From Spirosoma aerolatum (GTDB lineage Bacteria; Bacteroidota; Bacteroidia; Cytophagales; Spirosomataceae): a stretch of DNA of 64,000 bases. The notes below the pieces were generated by a model. The model worked only from the letters and a program-made list of their open reading frames with translations, had not been told where the DNA came from and searched no databases. Position numbers and translations under genes: made by a program. Positions 36,111-45,374 of this stretch are shown here, one piece after another (the first letter of the stretch is position 1; every line of letters starts with the position of its first letter). The stretch spans positions 434,001-498,000 of the forward strand of contig NZ_CP020104.1 of the NCBI RefSeq assembly GCF_002056795.1, read 5' to 3'.

Positions 36111-39100
36111 TTATACTAACTCAGGTTCTGCTTCAATCGCTTTGACCTCAACCCGTGGCGGTAGCAACTTATACAGGACAGGTGTTACCACACGTGAAAG
36201 TAAGGTGCTGGAAATGAGCCCGCCGATAAGTACCCAGGCTAGTGGCGAATACAGCGGATTTCCTTCAATAGCCAGTGGTATCAGGCCACCAATGGCAGTT
36301 AGTGAGGTTAAGACAATCGGCACAAAACGAATTTCGCCCGCTTCCTGAATCGCATCGATGAGCGACATGCCTTCTTCGCGCAGGTGGTTGGTGAAATCGA
36401 CCAGCAGAATCGAGTTTTTAACCTCGATCCCGATTAAGGCGATCAAGCCGATAACTGCTACAAACGAGAACGGATTGCCGGTAAAGTACAGCGCCAGCAC
36501 CGCGCCAATCACCCCTAACGGAATCACCGACAAGACAATCAGTGTACTCTTGAAAGTGCCAAACTCCAATACCAGTACGGCAATAAATCCGAAGATGGTG
36601 ATCAGGATAATAGTGCCTAACCCACCGAACGATTTCTCCCGGCTTTCGAGTTCGCCTGCCGCTTTGTAGGTGAAGCCACTGGGAAACTTCATCCTGTCCA
36701 GTTTTGCCAACACATCGTTGAAGACATTATCGACCAGATAGCCTGTTTTTACAAACCCTGTAATGGTTACGTAGCGGTCTTTGTCGTAGTGGCGAATCTG
36801 GTTCGTGCTGCTCTCAAATTCCAGATCCGCAATTTGGCGAAGGGGTACGGCCGAGCCCGTTAATGTATTGACATACAGATCGCTTAAAACGCGTTGATCG
36901 GCCACTTTGCCTTTGGGTAGCGTCACATTAATGGTATAATCGTCGCCGTTGGGTTCCTTAAATGTGCCTACATTCAGACCAGCAATGGCTAGTCGAATGG
37001 TACGGTTTACATCAGCAATCGAAATCCCTAATAAACCGGCTTTTTCTTTGTTAATACGTACGCGTAAATCCGTCTTCTGATTAGAAAGAGGGTTATTGAC
37101 GTAAATCAGACCGGGAGTTTGTTTGAAAGCCGTTTCTACGCGTGATGCCATTACTTTTAGCGTATCGAGGTTTTCTCCAAATACACGAACAGCAACGGGC
37201 GCTTCCTGGTCGGGGCCTTGCTCGAAATCCTTTACTTCAATCTTGGCATTGGGGTAATACTTAAACCGCTCACGTAACTTGTCGATCAGGACACGCTTTT
37301 CGGCTGGCTCAAGATCGACCAACTGCACATAAAACTGAGCGTAGTTGGGCGATTCGTTCCGCTGGATAACGTTATAATAAATCCGGGGCTGACCACGGCC
37401 TACATTCGTTGTGATGTATTTGACCTCCGGTTCGCGCTTCAACTCTCCTTCTACGTAGCGAGCGACCCGGTCGGTTTCTGACAAACTGGTGCCATCAGGG
37501 GTTTCAATATTGATCAGAAACTGGGGCTTTTCCGAAGCGGGAAACAGGGCAAATCCAACCAGTTTGAACATGTATAAGGCCCCGGTAAATAACACACCCG
37601 CAACGAGCAACGTAACAACTGGATGGCGCAAGCCCCAGTGCAATAGACGACTATACGACCCGCTGATGAGTTTTTTCAGCGCCCGCATAAAGATGTTGCC
37701 TTCGGGGTTATGCTCTTCTTTCAAAATCCGGCTCGATAGAAAGGGAACGATAGTCAGCGAAACAAACAGCGAAGCCAGTATGGTTGTGACAACGGCCATC
37801 GGCAGCGAACGAATGAAATCGCCGGAGGCTTCGGGCAGGAAAAGAAGTGGTAGGAATGCCAGAATCAGCGTTGTTGTACAGCCAATTACGGCCAGAGTAA
37901 TCTGACTGGTGGCTTTAATAGCTGCTTCGCGTTTGGAATAGCCCTCGCGTAGATAACGTTCAATATTTTCGACGACGACGATTGAATCATCGACCAGGAT
38001 ACCCAAAGCCACAATAAGCCCAACAATGCTTAACTGGTTGATACTAAAGCCTAATAGGTCGAGGCCAGCCAGCCCGATGGCCAATGACAGTGGAATCGAA
38101 ATCATGACCACTATAGCCGCCCGGAACCCCAGCGGGAGTAGGGTAAGTGATACCAGCAGAATAGCCAGTCCGAAATCTTGTACGAAATGATCGAGCCGTT
38201 TGTTGACACTGACCGTCTGGTCGAAGTTTTTAACAAGCGTGATATGAGGAGGAAGCGTCTTCGCAAATCGGTCGATAACTGGGTTTAATAGTTGACCTAC
38301 TTTCGCAATATTTTCCCCCGTTTTTTGTCCGGCCGTTACCAATACCGCCCGATGGCCATTAAGTCGGGTAAGGTAGGTTTCGTCTTCATAGTTGAAATCA
38401 ACATCGGCTACATCGCGCAGGTAAATGATTTTCTGCCCATTGGTCGATACAATCGTATTTCTGATTTCGTCCAGTGATTGGTAATCACCTGAAGTTTTGA
38501 CGTTGAACTTTCGCGTTCCGGCCTGAATATTTCCACCCGGAATATTTAAGTTCTCGGCCTGCAAGGCACCCAGTACGCGGTTGACAGCTATCCCGTTTTG
38601 AGCCATCTTCTCGATATTGAGCGATACCCGGACAACGGATGCCGGATAACCCCAGTCTTCAGCGTTTTTGAGGCTTTTGATTTTTTCAAATTCCTTTTTC
38701 AGCTTGTCGGCATAGTCGCCCAGTTCTTTTGTGGAAGCCACTTCCGATAAAAGTGCGACTTGTACAATATTGACATCGGTGGGCGAAAATTTCTTGATGT
38801 CGATTCGGTAGATGTCGGAAGGAAGTTCGCTCTTAAGTGCATTTACTTCCCGAATTATTTCCTGGTATTTTTCGTCAGGATCAACGCCGTAATCATATTC
38901 AATCCGAAATACGGCCAGGCCATCATCTACATTGGTAATGACGTGCCCCATATCTTCTAGCGAATTAAAACGGGCTTCGCCTGGGTCCACAACCAGTTTC
39001 TCCATATCGAGGGCGTCGGTACCCGGATAAATAACCGCTACAATGTAGGTGGGGGCCGTAAATTCAGGGTCTTCGCCCCGAGGCATATTCAGTAGTGAGT

Positions 39101-39179
39101 TAATACCGAGTGCAGCTACGCCTAGAAACAGCACCAGCATAAACTGCCAGTTTTTGACGGAAAATTCGGAGAGATTCAT
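36111..39179 (-). CDS. RND efflux transporter permease
   Basis: 1022 residues from the ATG at 39179 (MNLSEFSVKNWQFML). A 30-residue upstream extension to 39269 is unlike the family. It is a twelve-helix proton-driven pump: the LGILVDDSIVVVEN segment in helix 4 carries the paired Asp of the proton relay, and two large periplasmic domains follow. It belongs to the AcrB/MdtB-like group. Last gene of the TetR-controlled system; the adaptor start is 1.2 kb upstream, with its stop 96 bp from this start. Confidence 0.95.
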   Translation of the reverse strand: MNLSEFSVKNWQFMLVLFLGVAALGINSLLNMPRGEDPEFTAPTYIVAVIYPGTDALDMEKLVVDPGEARFNSLEDMGHVITNVDDGLAVFRIEYDYGVDPDEKYQEIIREVNALKSELPSDIYRIDIKKFSPTDVNIVQVALLSEVASTKELGDYADKLKKEFEKIKSLKNAEDWGYPASVVRVSLNIEKMAQNGIAVNRVLGALQAENLNIPGGNIQAGTRKFNVKTSGDYQSLDEIRNTIVSTNGQKIIYLRDVADVDFNYEDETYLTRLNGHRAVLVTAGQKTGENIAKVGQLLNPVIDRFAKTLPPHITLVKNFDQTVSVNKRLDHFVQDFGLAILLVSLTLLPLGFRAAIVVMISIPLSLAIGLAGLDLLGFSINQLSIVGLIVALGILVDDSIVVVENIERYLREGYSKREAAIKATSQITLAVIGCTTTLILAFLPLLFLPEASGDFIRSLPMAVVTTILASLFVSLTIVPFLSSRILKEEHNPEGNIFMRALKKLISGSYSRLLHWGLRHPVVTLLVAGVLFTGALYMFKLVGFALFPASEKPQFLINIETPDGTSLSETDRVARYVEGELKREPEVKYITTNVGRGQPRIYYNVIQRNESPNYAQFYVQLVDLEPAEKRVLIDKLRERFKYYPNAKIEVKDFEQGPDQEAPVAVRVFGENLDTLKVMASRVETAFKQTPGLIYVNNPLSNQKTDLRVRINKEKAGLLGISIADVNRTIRLAIAGLNVGTFKEPNGDDYTINVTLPKGKVADQRVLSDLYVNTLTGSAVPLRQIADLEFESSTNQIRHYDKDRYVTITGFVKTGYLVDNVFNDVLAKLDRMKFPSGFTYKAAGELESREKSFGGLGTIILITIFGFIAVLVLEFGTFKSTLIVLSVIPLGVIGAVLALYFTGNPFSFVAVIGLIALIGIEVKNSILLVDFTNHLREEGMSLIDAIQEAGEIRFVPIVLTSLTAIGGLIPLAIEGNPLYSPLAWVLIGGLISSTLLSRVVTPVLYKLLPPRVEVKAIEAEPELV

Positions 39180-39187
39180 ATGCTTTT

Positions 39188-39273
39188 CTCTGTGAATCTC
39201 CATGCTATCTCTGGTCCACTCTGTGTTACAGTTATTACACTGAGCTACACGGAGGTACCAGAGATACACAGAG
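39188..39273. repeat. Inverted repeat between efflux adaptor and pump
   Basis: Two 13-bp arms (39188-39200 and 39261-39273) match 12 of 13 bases when one is inverted. The flanking bases show a weak 7-bp rhythm, a possible degenerate member of the word-array class. Confidence 0.4.
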
Positions 39274-39275
39274 GA

Positions 39276-40340
39276 TTATTTAATTACCACATTTGATTCT
39301 TCGGTCAGATAGGCCGAGCCAGCCGTGACCACATCCTTTACTCCGGCTAAGCCGTTGGTCAGTAGTACTTTATCGCCGTCCAGGAAGCCAATCTGCACCG
39401 GAGTTTTTCGAACGTGTAAGGGCCCGGTGCCCCGGTTGTCATCGGCCAGCACGTAAACGAAGCCATCCTTACCATTGCCTTCAACAATGGCTTCGACGGG
39501 CACAAGCGAATAGCTGCGGCTTTGGGCGGGTACAAGCGTTACTTTGCCAAATAGACCCGGGGCCAGTTTTGCACCGCCAGCATTGATGCTGATTTTAACC
39601 TCATACAATTTGTTAACTGGATCGGCAGCCTGGGCCAGTTCAGTCACGGCACCTGTAAACGTTCGGTCGGGATAGGCGTCGAGTTTGATGCTGGCTTTGT
39701 TCCCAATCCGAAGCCGTGCCCAATCTTTATCGGATACGCCTACGCGCACAACCCAATCGCTGGGCCGGTTCGATGAAATCAGATAAATGGGAGCGCCTGG
39801 GGCGGTTATCTCTCCTGCATTGGCGATTTTACGGGTAACAGTCCCATCGACCGTTGAGCGGATTTGGGCGTAATTCTGGTTGAACTGCGCAATGGTCAGG
39901 TTTTGCTTTGCTACACTCTGGCCGGTTGTGGCATTTTGAAGCTGTTCGAGCGTGGCGGCAGTGTCGGCATACAGGCTTTTCACCCGGCTCAGATCACGCT
40001 CTGCTTTTTCACTAGCCAGTTGGGCTTGATTGACCTGGGCATTAATTTCAGTCAGATCGAGGGTTGCCAGCAATTGACCTTTGCGGACAGTTTGTCCTTC
40101 ATCCACGAACATACGATTGATAATACCGCCGATTTTGAACGATAGCCGGGCTTCCTGGTCCGAAGAGACCAATCCCGAAGCAATAACAGGTTCAGCGCGG
40201 ACCACAGTACTTACGGGCGCGAGTTTGATAGGAACGACTGTTTCGTCGGTTTTTTCGGCTTGTTTGTTTTCGGCTTTCGTACCACACGCCCATATGGCCA
40301 CGGCGAGTAGGATTGATAGGAGAATTTGGGAGAATTTCAT
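39276..40340 (-). CDS. RND efflux periplasmic adaptor lipoprotein (MFP)
   Basis: 354 residues. Lipobox AVAIWAC with Cys19, followed by a coiled-coil hairpin (about 105-155), lipoyl/barrel-sandwich segments (SFKIGGIINRMFVDEGQTVRKG) and a C-terminal membrane-proximal domain. Bridges the RND pump to a TolC-like channel. Encoded just upstream of the pump. The tolC-like partner lies 700 bp further upstream, beyond an inserted toxin-antitoxin pair. Confidence 0.93.
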   Translation of the reverse strand: MKFSQILLSILLAVAIWACGTKAENKQAEKTDETVVPIKLAPVSTVVRAEPVIASGLVSSDQEARLSFKIGGIINRMFVDEGQTVRKGQLLATLDLTEINAQVNQAQLASEKAERDLSRVKSLYADTAATLEQLQNATTGQSVAKQNLTIAQFNQNYAQIRSTVDGTVTRKIANAGEITAPGAPIYLISSNRPSDWVVRVGVSDKDWARLRIGNKASIKLDAYPDRTFTGAVTELAQAADPVNKLYEVKISINAGGAKLAPGLFGKVTLVPAQSRSYSLVPVEAIVEGNGKDGFVYVLADDNRGTGPLHVRKTPVQIGFLDGDKVLLTNGLAGVKDVVTAGSAYLTEESNVVIK

Positions 40341-40407
40341 ATGCTTTCTTGTTTACCTGAACACTTTTGCTAAGTTGTATTTGTTTCCAGTTGTAATGCG
40401 CTCAGCT

Positions 40408-40662
40408 ATGAACCAACTCATCACCATACACCCGGATATCCAGAGTGGAACACTTGTGTTTTTCAATACACGGGTTCCAATCAAGAACTTGTTCGATTAT
40501 GTGAAGGGAGGACATACAATTGCTGAGTTTATTGATGATTTCCCTTCGGTGAGGTTTGATCAGGCTTTAGCAGTGCTGGACTTGGCCGAATCGACCGTAA
40601 CACTTAACGCACCTGCCTGTGTTCAAACTTCTTCTCGACGAAAACCTGCCCCAAAAACTTAA
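40408..40662 (+). CDS. DUF433 antitoxin
   Basis: 84 residues starting MNQLITIHPDIQSGTLVF. Residues 1-60 are a DUF433 fold (NTRVPIKNLFDYVKGGHTIA, then FIDDFPSVRFDQALAVLDLAE), the antitoxin side of VapBC-like modules. The last 15 residues look unrelated to the family, so the end may have shifted. It overlaps the toxin gene by 44 bp. It is oriented against the surrounding efflux genes. Confidence 0.78.
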   Translation: MNQLITIHPDIQSGTLVFFNTRVPIKNLFDYVKGGHTIAEFIDDFPSVRFDQALAVLDLAESTVTLNAPACVQTSSRRKPAPKT

Positions 40663-40945
40663 GTACCGTTTTGGTGAAGGTTTTGATGTAAAAACCGTTC
40701 CTGAGTTAGGCTGACAATCGCTTCAGAATGGTGAACTACTCCGAGCAATGAGCCAGGAAGAACTTGAATTCCTGATTACAGCCGATAAAAACTTGAGCTA
40801 TCAACAAAACTATCGCAAGTGGAACGTAAAACGGATTGTGCTAAATACGGTTGACAATCGGTACGAAAGCGTTCTTCCATTTGTCGATAAAATCAAGGAA
40901 CTTTTCAAGCAGAACATAATTCAAGACTATAACTGGATTGACTAG
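40619..40945 (+). pseudogene. DUF5615 (PIN-like) toxin with in-frame stop
   Basis: Reading from the GTG at 40619 gives VFKLLLDENLPQKL, the classic start of DUF5615 toxins, then 31 codons to a TGA at 40712-40714. The same frame continues with QSLQNGELLRAMSQEELEF and a normal C-terminus to the TAG at 40943-40945. Family members usually have a Trp here, so TGG to TGA is the simplest change. The catalytic PIN-like acids (D-E-N near the start and later TADKN) remain. The toxin is probably dead. Confidence 0.82.
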
Positions 40946-41039
40946 TAATCAGACTTGGTCAACCCGAAGGTATGGCCGAAAGTAAAACAGGGTTTAATTC
41001 GTTCATAAGCGAAGCCATTATTAGGATTGAGTTGTTCAA

Positions 41040-42419
41040 TTACTGTACGGCTACCGCCCGGTCGAGTGCAGCGCGTTTGACAAGGACGTCCATGCGGGCA
41101 AGCGAGTGTTGTAGCTGGGCCGTTTGGCGATCATTCTGGTAGCGTATGTACTCAATCAGCAGCGATTGGCCGTTGCGGTATTTACTGTCGATAACCCGGA
41201 ACGTCTGATCGGCATTGAGCACACCACTTTGCGTAGCAGCCAGGCTTTCAGTAGCCGCATTCAGGTCATAATATGCTTGTAAGACCTGCAACTGGATTTG
41301 TCGCTGCACTTCGGCGAGTTTAGTTTGTAGCGCGTCGGTTTGAATTTTAGCCTGCTGAATCTTCGAACGTTTTTCGTAACCCTTAAACAAATCCCATTGC
41401 AGGCCAACCTGTGCCACTACATACGCCTGATTCTGAAACGTATAGCCAAATCCCTGGAAGCCCGTGTTGCCACCGATATATACATTCGGAATTTTGGCAT
41501 TAGCCTCATTAAGCTTTACGGCCGTTCGAGCGGCATCCAGCGATCCAGTCAACTGAGTCAGTTCCTGCCGACCACGAAGGGCCGTTTGTTGTAAGTCGGT
41601 CAAATTTTCTTTTGACTCAGGTAAGATTCTCGTAAGCGACGAATCGACATCGATGCCCGCGTTGAGCTCCCGGTTCAGCAGGAAGTTGAAATATGCTTTG
41701 GCCGTTTCACGATTTTTCTGGGCCACCGCTAATTGCTGATCGACTTTACTGATTTCGTAGCGAGCTGAAGTCAACACTTCTTTTGTGGCTACATTATTGG
41801 CAATCAGTTTTTCATTCAGGCGGGCCAGTTCATTCAGAACTTTATTCGAGTTTTCGTAAATCCGAATAGCATCGAGCGTTTGAAGGTATTGATAGTAAGC
41901 GGTAGCGATATTGTAGCGCAGTTCATTCTCAACCACCCGCTTACGAGCCTCCTGAGCCGAAAGCAATTGTTTTTGGATGAGGTAATTGTACTGAATATCC
42001 GTGTTGAAAATCGCGTAGCTGATCGTAAGTTTCGTATCGTGGAAATTATTGGGAGCCAATAGCTGATTGACATTCTCAATATTGGTTGGGAACCGATCTG
42101 CACCAATAATCTGATTCAACGTTTTATACGCCGGATTAAGCAAATCACCTACCGGAAACTCCAGCCGTCGGCCACCTGCCGCCAGCGAATAAGTAGGATT
42201 GAACGCCACACGCGGATAAAAGAGAGAACGAGCCTGATGCAAAGACTCGGTGACTCGGCTAATCTCCAGCGATTCCTGACGAAGCCCCAGATTGTTAGCC
42301 ACTCCTTCCCGAATGTAGTTTTCCAGAATCGGTGATACGCTCGGTGGAGCAGGTTGCGCTGACATAGATAGCGGAAGCAGCAGAGTCAGATAGCGAATGT
42401 GTTTAAGTATGAGTATCAT
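41040..42419 (-). CDS. TolC-family outer-membrane efflux channel
   Basis: 459 residues. Signal peptide to about residue 21 (LPLSMSAQP). Long helices repeated in two halves, typical of TolC/OEP (SLEISRVTESLHQARSLFYP in the first half; RQIQLQVLQAYYDLNAATESL in the second). Outer-membrane partner of the adaptor and RND pump. It starts 50 bp from the tetR stop. A TetR-type operator lies 14 bp upstream of its start. Confidence 0.93.
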   Translation of the reverse strand: MILILKHIRYLTLLLPLSMSAQPAPPSVSPILENYIREGVANNLGLRQESLEISRVTESLHQARSLFYPRVAFNPTYSLAAGGRRLEFPVGDLLNPAYKTLNQIIGADRFPTNIENVNQLLAPNNFHDTKLTISYAIFNTDIQYNYLIQKQLLSAQEARKRVVENELRYNIATAYYQYLQTLDAIRIYENSNKVLNELARLNEKLIANNVATKEVLTSARYEISKVDQQLAVAQKNRETAKAYFNFLLNRELNAGIDVDSSLTRILPESKENLTDLQQTALRGRQELTQLTGSLDAARTAVKLNEANAKIPNVYIGGNTGFQGFGYTFQNQAYVVAQVGLQWDLFKGYEKRSKIQQAKIQTDALQTKLAEVQRQIQLQVLQAYYDLNAATESLAATQSGVLNADQTFRVIDSKYRNGQSLLIEYIRYQNDRQTAQLQHSLARMDVLVKRAALDRAVAVQ

Positions 42420-42432
42420 AATCGCCTATCAA

Positions 42433-42451
42433 TTAATGAACAGTGTTTAGT
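42433..42451. promoter_or_regulatory. Operator copy upstream of tolC-like gene
   Basis: TTAATGAACAGTGTTTAGT, 19 bp with a near-palindromic core TGAACAnTGTTTA. The same sequence with three changes occurs upstream of the tetR gene, as expected for an autoregulated repressor. Confidence 0.65.
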
Positions 42452-42468
42452 GTAATGTCAAAAAAATA

Positions 42469-43086
42469 TCAAAGACCAGTTTTAAGCGTTTCGATGAACA
42501 GAAGGAAAGATTCTTCCATAAGGGGTACGACCCGATCGTCGCCAAACATACTTAACCGTCGACGTAGAAACAGGGCCACTATGCCATGTACCATACTCCA
42601 GATCATCAGACTTGCCTGCTCAGCATCCTTATGTTTAAGTAACCCCATATCGATACACGCCTGCACTACATTTTGCAGCAGTAAGAAAGCATGATGGCCA
42701 TCTTCCCATACATCGTTGCGACAGTCTAGGGTGTCGATAGGAGCCGTCATAATGAACATCAAATCATACAATTCTGGATTGGCGACCGCGAATTTCAGGT
42801 ACAGGCGCCCCATCTCAACCAGTTTATCGAACGGGTTTTCAATCTCGGTAATCGGGGTAAATTCCTGAATAAGCTTTGTAAAAGCGGCCTGATGTAAAGC
42901 AAAGAACAGTTCGTTCTTGTCTTTATAATACAGGTAAATTGTGGCAGGGCTGTATTCTATTTCATCGGCAATGTTGCGGATGCTTACTTTTTCATAGCCA
43001 TTAGCCAGAAATAATTTCTGGGCAGCCTCCAGAATCAGCTTTCGCATTTCTTCCCGTTCCCGCTCTTTGCGCTCTACAATTCCCAT
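42469..43086 (-). CDS. TetR/AcrR-family repressor of the efflux system
   Basis: 205 residues. N-terminal helix-turn-helix (about 28-65) with NGYEKVSIRNIADEIEYS and ATIYLYYKDKNELFFAL, then the all-helical ligand domain. It is the first gene of the cluster and is followed by tolC, adaptor and pump. Two near-identical 19-bp sites, one before it and one before tolC, fit a self-regulating repressor relieved by a toxic compound. Confidence 0.93.
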   Translation of the reverse strand: MGIVERKEREREEMRKLILEAAQKLFLANGYEKVSIRNIADEIEYSPATIYLYYKDKNELFFALHQAAFTKLIQEFTPITEIENPFDKLVEMGRLYLKFAVANPELYDLMFIMTAPIDTLDCRNDVWEDGHHAFLLLQNVVQACIDMGLLKHKDAEQASLMIWSMVHGIVALFLRRRLSMFGDDRVVPLMEESFLLFIETLKTGL

Positions 43087-43112
43087 TAGTTTGTTTCATT
43101 AACATTGCAAAC

Positions 43113-43131
43113 TTACTGAACACTGTTTATT
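43113..43131. promoter_or_regulatory. Operator copy upstream of tetR gene
   Basis: TTACTGAACACTGTTTATT, 27 bp upstream of the tetR start. It is the second copy of the operator at 42433-42451. Confidence 0.65.
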
Positions 43132-43291
43132 AAACAAGCGATGATCAGAAATTTTTTTGATTTTGTTGATCAAACGGTCGATTCTGAACTAACGACTTAA
43201 GATGCTTACGATCAATTGTTTCCTATTGCTTTGCTTGTAAAGCCGATTATTTTTGCCGAGTTAATACTATGTGACTTAAGTTTACATATTG

Positions 43292-45247
43292 ATGAAAACG
43301 AAGATTCTGCTGGTCGATGACGAAGATGATCTGGAAGATTTATTCAAGCAGCTTTTCCGACGACAGATTCAAACCAGGCAGTATGAATTTCTGTATGTTC
43401 GCGACGGATTGGAAGCCCTAACCGTTATTGAGCAACATCCCGATATCGATGTGGTCCTGAGTGATATTCATATGCCAGGTATGGATGGGCTGACGCTACT
43501 GGCTAAACTAGCCGAAAGTCATCCTATTATTCGAACCGTAATGGTCACAGCGTTTGGGGATATGGATAATATTCGCACGGCAATGAACCGGGGTGCTTTT
43601 GACTTTATTACCAAACCTGTCAATTTTAAAGACCTGGAGGCTACGCTGGAAAAAACGATCCGCTACGTTAATCAACTGCGGGAAACTGCCGAATTGAAGG
43701 CTCTGGACGAAATGAAGTCCCGTTTTTTTGCCAACATCACCCATGAACTTCGCGCTCCCCTCACACTCATTGTGTCGCCGGTTGATAAGCTGCTGGAATC
43801 CTCCGACCTGCCTGCTTCTTATCAAAAACAGTTGTCGACCGTTCGGCGAAATGCCCTACAATTGCTGAGACTCATTAACCAGTTGCTGGATATCAATAAG
43901 CTGGAAGCCCACCAAATGGACCTTGTCAATGAGGTAGGCGACTTGCCCGGTTTTGTCGGTCAACTTGTGGAGTTGTTTCGGCCATCGGCCGAGTTGAAAC
44001 AATTGGCGCTGATCTATCAGACCGATGTGCCGCCCGGCAATTACCTGTTCGATACGGGTAAATGGGAAAAAATCATCTTCAATTTGTTGTCGAATGCCAT
44101 TAAGTTTACCGAAACGGGTGGAATCACTATTAGCCTCAATCAGACACCCAAAGGTGCCCAGCTAGCCATCCGTGATACCGGTGTAGGGATTCCGGGCGAT
44201 AAACTGCCTCATATTTTTAATCGATTCTACCAGGCCGACAGCTCCAGAATCCGACCCTATGAGGGAACTGGTATCGGGTTGGCTCTGGTCTATGAACTGA
44301 TCCTGCGCTTAGGTGGTACAATCAGCGTTCGAAGCCATGTTGAGGGAACTGACCAGCCATCGGGTACCCATTTTCTGGTAGAAATACCTGTTCAACGAAT
44401 CAGTGATTATCAGGAGGCTCATCAACTTCAGATACCCCTACCAACCCTTGATCTGCTCCCAGCCGTAGCCCCCGATTTGAATAGCGACCGTCGAGAGAAT
44501 TTGCCCCTTATTCTAGTCGTTGAGGATAATACTGAACTGCGCGAGTTTATCGTGGCCGAACTAGCGACTACGTATCGGGTTCGCTCCGCAGCCAATGGCT
44601 ATGAGGGTTGGCTGCTGGCAAAGGAAGAATTACCCGATGTAATTATTGCTGATCTGATGATGCCTCGAATGGATGGTTACGCGCTTCTTGAACAGGTACG
44701 AAATGATTCGGCAACCAATCATATTGCTGTCATCCTCTTAACGGCCAGTGTCGCCCCCGATAGTCGGCGGAAAGGTTTTGAATATGGCGCTGATGAGTAC
44801 ATAACTAAGCCATTTAACGTGGGCGAACTGCGCTTACGGCTGCGCAATTTTCTGAGCCGACAACAGAAGTTGCGCGACCAATATCGTCAGCAGTTTGCTC
44901 AAACCAGTACATCAGCTCCCTTGGCAACCGTGCAGGATCATTTTCTTCGTCGGTTATATCAATTGATTGAGGAGCGCCTGGACGATTCTTCGCTGAATGT
45001 TGAATGGTTAGCTGAGCAGCTGGCAGTAAGCCGTAAGACGCTTTATCTGAAAGTACAGAACCTGCTGCAACTCTCGCCGAATGAACTCATTCGTCAGTAT
45101 CGGCTCCGCAAATCGATTGATTTACTCAAAGCGGGTCACAATGCCTCCGAAACGGCTTATCTGGTGGGTTTTGAATCGCCTTCGTATTTCACCAAGGTTT
45201 TTAAAGAGTTTTACCAGCAAACACCCACCGACTACATGAGGAATTGA
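43292..45247 (+). CDS. Hybrid one-protein two-component regulator REC-HK-REC-AraC
   Basis: 651 residues from the ATG at 43292. First receiver (about 1-120; SDIHMPGMDG), HisKA (FFANITHELRAPLTL) and HATPase (about 135-370; GTGIGLALVYEL), second receiver (about 405-525; IADLMMPRMDG, ITKPF) and an AraC-type DNA-binding domain (about 550-650; AETAYLVGFESPSYFTKVFK type). It has no membrane segment or sensor module, unlike the usual Bacteroidetes hybrid regulators with an extracellular sensor. Its input is therefore probably another kinase phosphorylating the first receiver; the DISM kinase next door is a candidate. Confidence 0.93.
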   Translation: MKTKILLVDDEDDLEDLFKQLFRRQIQTRQYEFLYVRDGLEALTVIEQHPDIDVVLSDIHMPGMDGLTLLAKLAESHPIIRTVMVTAFGDMDNIRTAMNRGAFDFITKPVNFKDLEATLEKTIRYVNQLRETAELKALDEMKSRFFANITHELRAPLTLIVSPVDKLLESSDLPASYQKQLSTVRRNALQLLRLINQLLDINKLEAHQMDLVNEVGDLPGFVGQLVELFRPSAELKQLALIYQTDVPPGNYLFDTGKWEKIIFNLLSNAIKFTETGGITISLNQTPKGAQLAIRDTGVGIPGDKLPHIFNRFYQADSSRIRPYEGTGIGLALVYELILRLGGTISVRSHVEGTDQPSGTHFLVEIPVQRISDYQEAHQLQIPLPTLDLLPAVAPDLNSDRRENLPLILVVEDNTELREFIVAELATTYRVRSAANGYEGWLLAKEELPDVIIADLMMPRMDGYALLEQVRNDSATNHIAVILLTASVAPDSRRKGFEYGADEYITKPFNVGELRLRLRNFLSRQQKLRDQYRQQFAQTSTSAPLATVQDHFLRRLYQLIEERLDDSSLNVEWLAEQLAVSRKTLYLKVQNLLQLSPNELIRQYRLRKSIDLLKAGHNASETAYLVGFESPSYFTKVFKEFYQQTPTDYMRN

Positions 45248-45374
45248 TTAAGTAAGTTACCATGGTTTGTATAGTTTATATTTATTTGAGGTAATAGATC
45301 GAAAATAGATAAACAGCACTGGCCGGTAGGTATTAATGCTTATACGTATATTTGCTTTTACCAACCTACCGTAC

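Noticed and set aside
39180..39269. Longer start for the RND permease
   Set aside because: The 30 extra residues include several Cys/Asn and run through an inverted repeat; MNLSEFSVKN is the normal start.
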